Origin: Streptomyces deccanensis
GTDB taxonomy: Bacteria > Actinomycetota > Actinomycetes > Streptomycetales > Streptomycetaceae
Direction of reading: 5' to 3'
Assembly: GCF_022385335.1 (NCBI RefSeq)
Contig: NZ_CP092431.1
Span: 2,170,001 to 2,234,000 of the forward strand
DNA length: 64,000 nt
Of the stretch, positions 33,819-40,968 are shown piece by piece. How positions within the stretch are numbered: position 1 is the stretch's first letter; the number at the start of each line of letters is the position of its first letter. The notes under the pieces are model-generated. The model saw only the letters and a program-made list of their open reading frames with translations. It ran no database searches and was not told the origin of the DNA. The translations under genes were made by a program, and so were the position numbers.

Positions 33819-33830
33819 CGAGGCCGTACG

Positions 33831-35024
33831 ATGCCCAGCGTGACGCCCGACGACGCTCCGCGACTCGCGGACCTCATGCCGTGGTCCGTCGCACCGCCAC
33901 GGCTGGGCCGGGGGTGGCCGACGGCCCCCGACGCCGTGTCCCTGAAGGCCCGCTGGGACGCCCTGGTGAAGGCGGAGGGCCCGGACCGCGAGACCCTCTT
34001 CGCCCCCACCCGTTCCCGCACGCTCACCTCCGCGGTGGCTCAGCTGCCGGGCCGGTCCACCGGCACCGGTCGGCTGGCCCGGGAGTCCGGGCCCTGCCCG
34101 GAGCCGGTCCGTGTCCTGGCCGCGCCCTTCGACGAACAGTGGCTCATCCCCGACCACCGGCTCATCGACGCCGCCCGCCCCGAGCTGTGGCGGGTGGCGG
34201 ACGAGCGGCAGGTCTTCGTGGTCGAACAGACGGTCGCCCCGGACTCCGCGGGCCCTCTGCTCACCGCGTCGTCCGTGCTCCCGCTCGCCCCGCCGCACGG
34301 CCCCCGCATCGGCCGCGTCCACCCGCTGTTCCGCCGCCCGAGGGCCGCCGAACCCAACCTCGCGCCGGGTCTGGTGGAGTATCTGGGCGAGCGCCTCGGC
34401 ACCGGCCCGGTCGACGCCATCGACGTCCTCGCCTGGGCCCTGGTGGCCGCGCGGCCCGGCCCTGACGGTGTCGGGGTGCCCCTCCCCGCCGACCCCGACG
34501 TCTGGTCGCGGGGCGTCGAACTGGGCCGCCGCGCCCTGTGGCTGATGCGCCGCGACGGCGACCGCCCCAAGCTCCCCGGAGGCCGACGCCCGTACGTGCG
34601 CGCGCCGCTCCCGTCCCGCCCCGTCGAAGTCCGCTACGCCCGCGAGGAGGAGACCCTCGTCGTCGACGACGGCCGTATCTCCCCCGTCCCGTCCGAGGCC
34701 TGGGACTTCCACGTCGGCGGTGTGCGCGTGCTGGAGGAGTGGTTCGCCCGCAGGACCGAGACCGCCGAGCCGGGCACGCTTGAGGCGATCCGCCCGACGA
34801 CCTGGCCCCAGACCTGGACGTCGGAGCTGCTCGAACTGATCACCGTGCTGGCGCTGCTGGCCGAACTGCGGCCGAGGCAGGAGGAGTTGTCGGTCGGGGA
34901 CCCGATCACGGCGGCTGAGCTGCGCCGGGCGGGAGTGCTCCCGGTGCCGGACTCCGCCCGTCGGCCCGCCTCGGTCCTGGACCACCGGGAGGAGGGCCCG
35001 GAGGGCCAGTTCACCCTGCTGTAG
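33831..35024 (+). CDS. Orphan Type-ISP-restriction-like protein without methylase or helicase motifs
   Basis: A 397-aa cytoplasmic protein. From memory, related Streptomyces proteins are annotated as Type ISP restriction/modification enzymes because of a C-terminal specificity-like domain. The block WDFHVGGVRVLEEWFARRT followed by PTTWPQTWTSELLELITVL fits that domain. I see no SAM-binding motif, no DPPY-type methylase motif and no Walker motifs, so it is not a complete restriction enzyme. It begins 12 nt after the GntR stop, in line with hmgA. Alternatives are a DNA-binding remnant or a housekeeping derivative. The name should not be taken as function. Confidence 0.55.
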   Translation: MPSVTPDDAPRLADLMPWSVAPPRLGRGWPTAPDAVSLKARWDALVKAEGPDRETLFAPTRSRTLTSAVAQLPGRSTGTGRLARESGPCPEPVRVLAAPFDEQWLIPDHRLIDAARPELWRVADERQVFVVEQTVAPDSAGPLLTASSVLPLAPPHGPRIGRVHPLFRRPRAAEPNLAPGLVEYLGERLGTGPVDAIDVLAWALVAARPGPDGVGVPLPADPDVWSRGVELGRRALWLMRRDGDRPKLPGGRRPYVRAPLPSRPVEVRYAREEETLVVDDGRISPVPSEAWDFHVGGVRVLEEWFARRTETAEPGTLEAIRPTTWPQTWTSELLELITVLALLAELRPRQEELSVGDPITAAELRRAGVLPVPDSARRPASVLDHREEGPEGQFTLL

Positions 35025-35047
35025 GGCGCTTTACGGCGCAGGGCTCT

Positions 35048-35755
35048 CTACGGCGCGAACGAGTCCAGCACCCTGCCCAGCATCCACTCGAACACGGCCT
35101 CCAGATCGATCGGCCCGGAGTCCTCCGTGAACGCCGCCGCCAGCCGCGGGTACGCGCCGCTCGCGATCTGCCCCCCGAGGTACGCGATCCGGACCTCGTT
35201 CTCCCGGTCCTCCGACCACGGCAGCGACCGCACCCGCTCGGCCGTCGCCAGCTCGTTCGCGACGTAGGTCGTCACGCACCCGTTCAGCATCCCCAGGAGC
35301 TGCATCTTCGTCCCGTACGGCGCGTCGAGGGAGTCCATGCAGGCCATGCAGTGCTCCAGATACCGCAGCCCGTTGGGGCTGAAGCCGTAGACCGGCGACA
35401 TCAGCCGTGGCATCCAGGGGTGGCGACGCAGCAGGTCACGCGTCTGGTGGGCCACCCGCCGCAGATCGGCCCGCCAGTCGCCGGCCGGCTCCCACAGCTC
35501 GTGCTCGCCCGCGACCGCGTCGACCATCAGCTCGTACAGGTCCTCCTTGCGCGGCACGTAGTTGTAGAGCGACATCGTGCCGCAGCCCAGCTCGGCGGCC
35601 ACGTGCCGCATGGACACGGCGTCCAGGCCGCCCGCGTCGGCGAGCCTTACGGCCGCCGCCGCGATGTCCGCGCGGCTGAACGCGGGTCTCGGCCCCCGGC
35701 CGGTGCGTTCGGGGCGGGCCCAGATCACTTCGGGTCGGGCCGCTCGGCCAGCCAT
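35048..35755 (-). CDS. TetR/AcrR family regulator of the adjacent ABC exporter
   Basis: A 235-aa repressor with an extended N-terminus. The helix-turn-helix is RLADAGGLDAVSMRHVAAEL followed by GCGTMSLYNYV. The C-terminal domain is of the TetR_C_1 type (HPWMPRLMSPVYGFSPNGL), common in regulators of drug exporters. It is divergent from a DrrAB-like ABC transporter with only 63 bp between starts. That gap holds a perfect TTACGTAC-AGC-GTACGTAA palindrome, and a second copy lies inside the exporter gene. Ribosome site GAGG 9 nt before the ATG. Repression of exporter and self is strongly suggested. Confidence 0.92.
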   Translation of the reverse strand: MAGRAARPEVIWARPERTGRGPRPAFSRADIAAAAVRLADAGGLDAVSMRHVAAELGCGTMSLYNYVPRKEDLYELMVDAVAGEHELWEPAGDWRADLRRVAHQTRDLLRRHPWMPRLMSPVYGFSPNGLRYLEHCMACMDSLDAPYGTKMQLLGMLNGCVTTYVANELATAERVRSLPWSEDRENEVRIAYLGGQIASGAYPRLAAAFTEDSGPIDLEAVFEWMLGRVLDSFAP

Positions 35756-35782
35756 CGATCATCACCTCGGCCACCATCCTAG

Positions 35783-35801
35783 TTACGTACAGCGTACGTA
35801 A
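35783..35801. promoter_or_regulatory. Operator O1, perfect palindrome TTACGTAC-AGC-GTACGTAA
   Basis: 19 bp with exact 8-bp arms. Overlaps the predicted -35 of the exporter promoter and lies 28 bp upstream of the TetR start. Confidence 0.8.
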
Positions 35802-35806
35802 TGCGC

Positions 35807-35812
35807 TATGGT
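35807..35812 (+). promoter_or_regulatory. -10 element of a probable leaderless exporter transcript
   Basis: TATGGT ends 7 nt before the ATG at 35819, so the transcript would begin at the start codon. No ribosome site is present. The -35 falls in operator O1. Confidence 0.5.
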
Positions 35813-35818
35813 CGGCCC

Positions 35819-36796
35819 ATGACTACTACGTACGCTGTACTTAGTGAGGGTCTGGAGAAGCGCTTCGGCGACGTCCGTGCCGTACGCGGCCTCGATCTGG
35901 CCGTGGAGGAGGGCACGGTGCTCGGGATGCTCGGCCCGAACGGGGCGGGCAAGACCACGGCCGTACGGCTGCTGGCGACGCTGCTGCGGCCGGACGCGGG
36001 TTCGGCGCGGATCGCGGGCCACGATCTCGTGCGGGAGCCGGCCGCGGTCCGGCGGGTGATCGGGCTGACCGGGCAGTACGCGTCGGTCGACGGCGACCTC
36101 ACCGGCAGGCAGAATCTCCGGCTGTTCGCCCGGCTGCACCGGGTCCGCGACACGGCGGCCCGCGCGGCCGAACTCCTCGACCGTTTCGGCCTGACCGAGG
36201 CCGCCGACCGGCCGGTCTCCACCTACTCGGGCGGTATGCGCCGCCGGCTCGACCTCGCGGCCGGCCTCGTCCGGCGCCCGGCGGTGCTCTTCCTCGACGA
36301 GCCCACCACCGGCCTGGACCCGGTCAGCCGCAACCGGACCTGGGACGCCGTGCGCGCCCTCAAGGACGAAGGGACGACCGTCCTGCTGACGACGCAGTAC
36401 CTGGAGGAGGCCGACCAACTCGCCGACCGGATCGTGCTGATGGACCGGGGCCGGATCGCGCACAGCGGCTCGCCGCCCCAACTCAAGGCGCTCGTCGGCT
36501 CGTACGCGGAGGTCGTCGTGGCCCACGCGGACGCGATGACGGCGGCGGCGGGAGTGCTCGACCAACTGACCGGCGCGGAGCCGTCGTTCGACCACGAGCG
36601 GCGGGCCGTCGGCGTGATCGCGCTGGACCCGACGCTCACGCTCCCCCGGCTGGTGCGTGAACTCGACGCGGCGGGCATCCCGTTGCTGGACGCGAGCCTG
36701 CGACCGCCCACCCTGGACGACGTGTTCCTCCGCCTCACCGAGGGCGCCCCGGCAGACTTTCGCGACCGACGAGACCTCAAGGAGCGTGCGGCGTGA
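35819..36796 (+). CDS. ABC transporter ATP-binding protein, DrrA-like
   Basis: A 325-aa ATPase subunit of a drug-type ABC-2 exporter. Walker A is GPNGAGKTTAV, the signature YSGGMRRRLDLA, Walker B VLFLDEPTTGLDP and the H-loop region LLTTQYLEEADQLAD. The C-terminal extension of about 90 aa matches daunorubicin-resistance ATPases. The ATG at 35819 has no ribosome site but sits where a TATGGT -10 box would start transcription. Codons 3-9 contain a second copy of the TetR operator. The permease gene overlaps its stop by 4 nt. Confidence 0.93.
   Translation: MTTTYAVLSEGLEKRFGDVRAVRGLDLAVEEGTVLGMLGPNGAGKTTAVRLLATLLRPDAGSARIAGHDLVREPAAVRRVIGLTGQYASVDGDLTGRQNLRLFARLHRVRDTAARAAELLDRFGLTEAADRPVSTYSGGMRRRLDLAAGLVRRPAVLFLDEPTTGLDPVSRNRTWDAVRALKDEGTTVLLTTQYLEEADQLADRIVLMDRGRIAHSGSPPQLKALVGSYAEVVVAHADAMTAAAGVLDQLTGAEPSFDHERRAVGVIALDPTLTLPRLVRELDAAGIPLLDASLRPPTLDDVFLRLTEGAPADFRDRRDLKERAA
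35826..35844. promoter_or_regulatory. Operator O2 inside the exporter coding sequence
   Basis: CTACGTAC-GCT-GTACTTAG, a second copy of the O1 palindrome with two mismatched arm positions. Centre 43 bp from O1, about four helical turns, which would suit two dimers on one face. Located within codons 3-9 of the ATPase gene. Confidence 0.7.
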
Positions 36797-37575
36797 GCGC
36801 GTTGGCGTACGACGGCACGGCGATGCTGGGCCGGCAGCTGCGGCGGGTCCGCAACAACCCGGGGCTGCTGATCCTCACCCAGATCATGCCCGTCTCGATG
36901 CTGCTGTTCTTCGGGTACGTCTTCGGCAGCGCGCTCGCCGTGCCGGGCGAGGAGTACCGGCGGTTCCTGGTGCCCGGTCTGCTGGTCGCGACGGCCTCCG
37001 GCGGGATCATGACCGGGATGTTCCAGGCCGCCCAGGACACCCACCGCGGCGTGATGGACCGCTTCCGGACGCTGCCGATGAGCCGGGCGGCGGTGCCGCT
37101 GGGCCAGGCCCTGGCGGACCTGGTGGTCACCGTCGTGGGGTCGCTGCTGTTCCTGCTCGTCGGGCTGGCGGTGGGCTGGCGGATCGAGGGGGGCGCGCTC
37201 GCGGCGGCCGGCGCGTTCGGGCTGTTGCTGCTGTTCCGGTTCGCCTGCGTGTGGATCGGCATCTTCCTGGGGCTGCTCACCCGCGACGAGGAGGCGGCCG
37301 GGCAGCTGGGCGGTGCGACCTTCCTGCTGCCGCTGCTCTCCAGCGCGTACATCCCGACCGAGGGTCTGCCGGGCTGGCTGCGCACGGCCGCCGAGTGGAA
37401 CCCGATCAGCGCGGTCGCGACGGCCCTGCGTGACCTCTTCGGCAACGCGGCCGTGCCGGAGGGGGCCGCCTGGCCGGTGACGCATCCCGTCGCCGGGTCG
37501 CTGCTCTGGTGCGCGCTCCTGCTCGCGGTGTTCGTGCCGCTCGCGGTCCGCACGTACGCGGCCGGCCCGAGGTGA
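36793..37575 (+). CDS. ABC-2 type transporter permease, DrrB-like
   Basis: A 260-aa inner-membrane subunit with six hydrophobic segments. FRTLPMSRAAVPLGQALADL is the typical ABC-2 cytoplasmic loop, and SSAYIPTEGLPGWLRTAAEWNPIS the conserved periplasmic/TM5-6 region of DrrB-type permeases. The GTG start at 36793 overlaps the ATPase stop by 4 nt, so translation is coupled. With the ATPase it should form an exporter for a hydrophobic compound. An 11-bp-stem terminator directly follows. Confidence 0.92.
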   Translation: MSALAYDGTAMLGRQLRRVRNNPGLLILTQIMPVSMLLFFGYVFGSALAVPGEEYRRFLVPGLLVATASGGIMTGMFQAAQDTHRGVMDRFRTLPMSRAAVPLGQALADLVVTVVGSLLFLLVGLAVGWRIEGGALAAAGAFGLLLLFRFACVWIGIFLGLLTRDEEAAGQLGGATFLLPLLSSAYIPTEGLPGWLRTAAEWNPISAVATALRDLFGNAAVPEGAAWPVTHPVAGSLLWCALLLAVFVPLAVRTYAAGPR

Positions 37576-37576
37576 C

Positions 37577-37605
37577 CTCCGGCCCGTTCGGGGGACGGGC
37601 CGGAG
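37577..37605 (+). terminator. Terminator of the ABC exporter operon
   Basis: CTCCGGCCCGT (37577-37587) pairs perfectly with ACGGGCCGGAG (37595-37605), 7-nt loop, immediately after the permease stop. Confidence 0.75.
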
Positions 37606-37682
37606 ACCGCCGACGCCGGGACGCGTCACCGGGGCACGTGACACGCGGCACTCCCTGGTGACAACCCCGCCCCGGCGGGGAC

Positions 37683-38906
37683 ATGATCCACGGCATGCGT
37701 CCACTCCCCCGCGCCGGTGACCCCCTGCCCCTCGACGGCGTCACCGTCGTCGCCGTCGAGCAGGCCGTCGCGGCACCCTTCGCCACCCGGCAGCTCGCCG
37801 ACCTCGGCGCCCGGGTGATCAAGGTCGAGCGGGTGGACGGCGGTGACTTCGCCCGGGGCTACGACACGGCGGCCCGGGGCCTGGCCTCGCACTTCGTGTG
37901 GTGCAACCGGGGCAAGGAGTCCCTCGCGCTGGACCTGAAGGACCCGCGCGGCCTGGCCGTCGTACGCCGACTGGTGGCGGACGCGGACGTGTTCGTGCAG
38001 AACCTCGCGCACGGCGCGGCGGCCCGGCTCGGCCTGGACGCGGCCACGCTGTGCGCCGCGCACCCCCGGCTGGTCGCCGTGGACATCTCGGGCTACGGGG
38101 CGACGGGGCCCTACGCGGACAAGCGGGCCTACGACATGCTCGTGCAGTGCGAGGCGGGGCTGGTGTCGGTGACGGGGACCCCGGAGCAGCCCGTGAAGGC
38201 GGGCATCCCGGCGGCGGACATCGCCGCCGGGATGTACGCGTTCTCGGGGGTGCTCGCGGCGCTCGTCCGGCGGGGCACGACCGGGCGGGGCGGGCCGGTG
38301 GAGGTGTCGATGCTGGAGGCGCTGGCCGAGTGGATGGGACATCCGCTGCACCACGCCATGCACGGCGGCGGCGCCCCGGCCCGGACGGGCCTCGGGCACG
38401 CGGTGATCGCGCCGTACGACGCCTATCCGACGGCGGACGGCGGGCGGGTGCTGCTGTCGGTGCAGAACGACCGGGAGTGGCGGCGGCTCGCCGAACAGGT
38501 GCTGGGGCGGCCGGAGTTGGCGGACGACCCGGCCTTCGCGACGAATCCGGCGCGGGTCGAGCGCCGGGAACGCACGGACGAGCTGGTCACGGAGACGCTC
38601 GGGCTGCTGGACACCGACGAGGCGTTGGCGCGGCTGGAGGCGGCGGGGATCGCCTGCGCGCGGCTACGGGACGTGACGGAGGTGGCGGAGCATCCGCAGT
38701 TGGCGGCCCGGGACCGGTGGCGGGAAGTGGAGTCACCGGTGGGGCCGCTCCGGGCGTTGCTGCCGCCCATCACGCTGCCGGGCGGGGACGAGGCGCGGAT
38801 GGGTGCGGTGCCCGCGCTCGGGGAGCACACCGGGTCGCTGCTCCGTGCCGCGGGGATGACGGACGACGAGATCGCAGCGTTGCGCCGGGACGGCGTGGTG
38901 GCCTGA
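37683..38906 (+). CDS. CaiB/BaiF family CoA-transferase (class III)
   Basis: A 407-aa class III CoA transferase moving CoA between carboxylic acids. Conserved blocks are LADLGARVIKVERVDGGDFARGYD (given here in part: GARVIKVERVDGGD), CNRGKESLALDLKDPRG and ISGYGATGPYADKRAYD, where the Asp of YDMLVQ is the expected acyl-accepting residue. QCEAGLVSVTGTPEQPVK and VSMLEALAEWM follow. An alternative ATG at 37695 (MRPLPRAG) is equally plausible, with neither start well supported by a ribosome site. Single gene after a terminator. The substrates are unknown. Confidence 0.88.
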   Translation: MIHGMRPLPRAGDPLPLDGVTVVAVEQAVAAPFATRQLADLGARVIKVERVDGGDFARGYDTAARGLASHFVWCNRGKESLALDLKDPRGLAVVRRLVADADVFVQNLAHGAAARLGLDAATLCAAHPRLVAVDISGYGATGPYADKRAYDMLVQCEAGLVSVTGTPEQPVKAGIPAADIAAGMYAFSGVLAALVRRGTTGRGGPVEVSMLEALAEWMGHPLHHAMHGGGAPARTGLGHAVIAPYDAYPTADGGRVLLSVQNDREWRRLAEQVLGRPELADDPAFATNPARVERRERTDELVTETLGLLDTDEALARLEAAGIACARLRDVTEVAEHPQLAARDRWREVESPVGPLRALLPPITLPGGDEARMGAVPALGEHTGSLLRAAGMTDDEIAALRRDGVVA

Positions 38907-38945
38907 GCGCGGGCCTCCTGCGGGGAAACCCTTGGTGCTGTGGTG

Positions 38946-39212
38946 CTAACGGCTGCCGAACAGCGAGCGGCGCAGCCTCTTGAGGGGGGCGAACAGCGAG
39001 ACCCGGCCGACGCGCGTGTCCTTGCGGCTGCTGCGCTCCTGCGGGGAACGTGACGTTATCTCGCGCATCAGCGAGGTCGCCTCGGCCGCCTCGCGCTGTG
39101 GCACGGCGGGGCCGCTCAGCACCGAGAGATGTCGGTCGAGGCGCGAGCTGGTCGCGCTGCTCCCGCATGTGATCGCAGGGACTCGCGCCCTGCGCACTGT
39201 TATCTGTTCCAT
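38946..39212 (-). CDS. Small basic hypothetical protein
   Basis: An 88-aa protein rich in Ser, Arg and Thr. It starts MEQITVRRARVPAITCGSS and ends with a basic amphipathic tail (SLFAPLKRLRRSLFGSR). No domain or membrane segment is seen. GGGGAG lies about 5 nt before the ATG at 39212, which is better supported than an upstream extension to 39398. I recall similar short proteins in other Streptomyces, but the function is unknown. It lies 115 bp downstream of the anti-sigma gene on the same strand. Confidence 0.6.
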   Translation of the reverse strand: MEQITVRRARVPAITCGSSATSSRLDRHLSVLSGPAVPQREAAEATSLMREITSRSPQERSSRKDTRVGRVSLFAPLKRLRRSLFGSR

Positions 39213-39327
39213 GTCACTCCCCACCCGTACGAGTCCACCCGGCCCGGGCAGCGTAACCATATCGCCCCGTTGGAGCACTCGGGAATCACGGTCCCGGTAT
39301 TCACCTACCCTGTAACGGCGTTGTTGA

Positions 39328-40158
39328 TTACTCTCCGAATCCGACCGATTCCAGGGCGAGTTGGACAACTGGCTGGCTGGTGGGCTGTGGTGATCCACCG
39401 TCGGGTTCGACGGTCACGGCGAGTGACGTCGCGTCGGTGTTCATTCCGCTCGTGACCAAGGGCGTGTCGCCGTCGAAGAGGCCCAGGGAGCGTGGTTGCA
39501 CGTCGGGGCGCATGAGCCAGAGCTGGTGCACCTGATCCTTCGGGAGGTCCTCGAATCCGCTGAGGGTCACGATCGCGCTCCCCTCCTCCGCGGAAGCGAT
39601 CACTCCGATTCTGTGGCCCTTTCCGTCCCGGTCACTGGTCGCGCGGGCGTCCGGCGCGGCGAGAACGTGGGCGATCTCACTCGCCTGTGCGCGCTCGGCG
39701 GCCAGCTCGTCACGGGTGCGGTCGGCCTGGACGGCGAAGAGGGAGGCCACCACGAGCGCGGCGGCGGCCGTGACGGTGGCCAGCGGGACGAGCCAAGAGC
39801 GCAACCGGGGCGCACGGGCGCGCGACCTCGGCGGCGGCTCGGTCCCCCACACATGCCTCGGCAGGTGCTGGGACCGCGGCGGCTGGGCGCTCCAGGACTG
39901 GTTCTCCTGAGGCGTGTTGGCCTCCTGCGGCGTGTTGCGCACGGCGGCGAAGACCCGGTCGCGCATCGCGGCCGGGGCCGGCGCGGCCGTCGACCAGGCG
40001 AGGCGGACCGCGTCCTCGGACAGGGCGCGCACCTCGGCCGGACAGCGGTCGCAGCGCTCCAGATGCTGCTCGAAGCGGCGCCGCTCGTCGGGCTCCAGGG
40101 CGTCCAGGGCGTAGGGAGCGGCGAGCGAGTGGAGATCCTCGCGGCGGAACAGGCTCAC
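39328..40158 (-). CDS. rskA: Anti-sigma-K factor (RskA-like)
   Basis: A 276-aa membrane anti-sigma factor. The cytoplasmic zinc-binding domain has HLERCDRCPAEVRAL (H-X3-C-X2-C). After a linker, one transmembrane segment (SWLVPLATVTAAAALVVASLFAV) leads to an extracytoplasmic RskA domain, with HRIGVIASAEEGSAIVTLSGF, KDQVHQLWLM and ATSLAVTVEPDGGSP. RskA proteins hold SigK inactive until cut in response to a signal. The GTG at 40158 has GGGGGAGG 6 nt upstream and is 34 nt after the sigma gene stop, same operon. Confidence 0.9.
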   Translation of the reverse strand: MSLFRREDLHSLAAPYALDALEPDERRRFEQHLERCDRCPAEVRALSEDAVRLAWSTAAPAPAAMRDRVFAAVRNTPQEANTPQENQSWSAQPPRSQHLPRHVWGTEPPPRSRARAPRLRSWLVPLATVTAAAALVVASLFAVQADRTRDELAAERAQASEIAHVLAAPDARATSDRDGKGHRIGVIASAEEGSAIVTLSGFEDLPKDQVHQLWLMRPDVQPRSLGLFDGDTPLVTSGMNTDATSLAVTVEPDGGSPQPTSQPVVQLALESVGFGE

Positions 40159-40192
40159 CGCACACCTCCCCCGGGCCGGCCGTACAGGGCGC

Positions 40193-40735
40193 TCATGCGA
40201 CTCCTCCCAGGCATTCGCGCAGCCGTGTGAGTCCGTCGCGCATACGGGTCTTGACCGTGCCGAGCGGCAGTGAGAGCCGCTCGGCCACTTCACGGTAGGT
40301 GTAGCCGTCGTAGTAGGCGAGGGTGACGGACTCGCGCTGGAGGGTGGTGAGCTTCTCCAGGCAGTGGCGCACCCACTGGCGTTCGAGACCCGCCTCGACC
40401 TCCTCGGCGACCTGGTCGAAGGCGGGGTGGTGGTTGCGTCGTCCCTCGCGCTGCTCGCGCTCGGTGGCGGCGCGGGCGCTGCGCACCCGGTCCACCGCGC
40501 GCCGGTGCGCGAGGGTGAGTATCCAGGACAGGGCGCTGCCCCGCGCCGGGTCGAACCGGCCCGCGGAGCGCCAGAGTTCGAGCAGCACCTCCTGGGCCAC
40601 CTCCTCCGACTGCGCGGGGTCACGTACGACCCTGCGCACCAGCCCGAACACCGGGCCGGACACCAGGGCGTACAGATCCTCGAACGCCCGCTGGTCGCCT
40701 CCGGCCACCCGGACCAGAAGACTGTCCGCCTCCAC
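40193..40735 (-). CDS. sigK: ECF RNA polymerase sigma factor SigK-like
   Basis: A 180-aa ECF sigma factor. Region 2 covers FEDLYALVSGPVFGLVRRVV to ALSWILTLAHRRAVDRVRS. Region 4 has YYDGYTYREVAERLSLPLGT followed by VKTRMRDGLTRLRE. It is paired with RskA, as in Mycobacterium. The GTG at 40735 is chosen because GAGGGGGAGC precedes it and because a SigK-like promoter (40785-40811) lies just upstream, which rules out the more distal ATG codons. It is divergent from the DUF4331 gene, whose own promoter has a perfect CCGAAT -10. The pair is therefore probably autoregulated. Confidence 0.92.
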   Translation of the reverse strand: MEADSLLVRVAGGDQRAFEDLYALVSGPVFGLVRRVVRDPAQSEEVAQEVLLELWRSAGRFDPARGSALSWILTLAHRRAVDRVRSARAATEREQREGRRNHHPAFDQVAEEVEAGLERQWVRHCLEKLTTLQRESVTLAYYDGYTYREVAERLSLPLGTVKTRMRDGLTRLRECLGGVA

Positions 40736-40784
40736 TCGCTCCCCCTCGCCTCCGGCCGAGCACGGCCATCCCCGCGCGTAAGGC

Positions 40785-40811
40785 ATTCGCAACCGACCCA
40801 CCTCCGGATGG
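40785..40811 (-). promoter_or_regulatory. SigK-like promoter of sigK-rskA
   Basis: On the minus strand: CCATCC (-35), 15 bp, GCGAAT (-10). The mycobacterial SigK consensus as I recall it is CCATCC with CCGAAT. Start predicted near 40778. Confidence 0.6.
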
Positions 40812-40902
40812 GGTTACGGATCCGGACGAGATCCGGATCAACAAATCCCGCTCTCCGCTGAAACAACCTTTCAAACGCGCCGTAAGAACGTTTGGGATTC
40901 GA

Positions 40903-40930
40903 CCAATCCACCCTGCCGACCGCTCCGAAT
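40903..40930 (+). promoter_or_regulatory. SigK-like promoter of the DUF4331 gene
   Basis: CCAATC (40903-40908), 16 bp, then CCGAAT (40925-40930). The -10 is a perfect match to the remembered SigK consensus and the -35 matches about four of six. Gives a leader of about 32 nt. Confidence 0.6.
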
Positions 40931-40968
40931 GGCGTTCGTCAGGCAAGTTGGGACAGAGGACGGACGGC

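Noticed and set aside
33831..35024. Complete restriction-modification system
   Set aside because: No methylase, nuclease or helicase motifs and no partner genes. Only a specificity-like region may be present.
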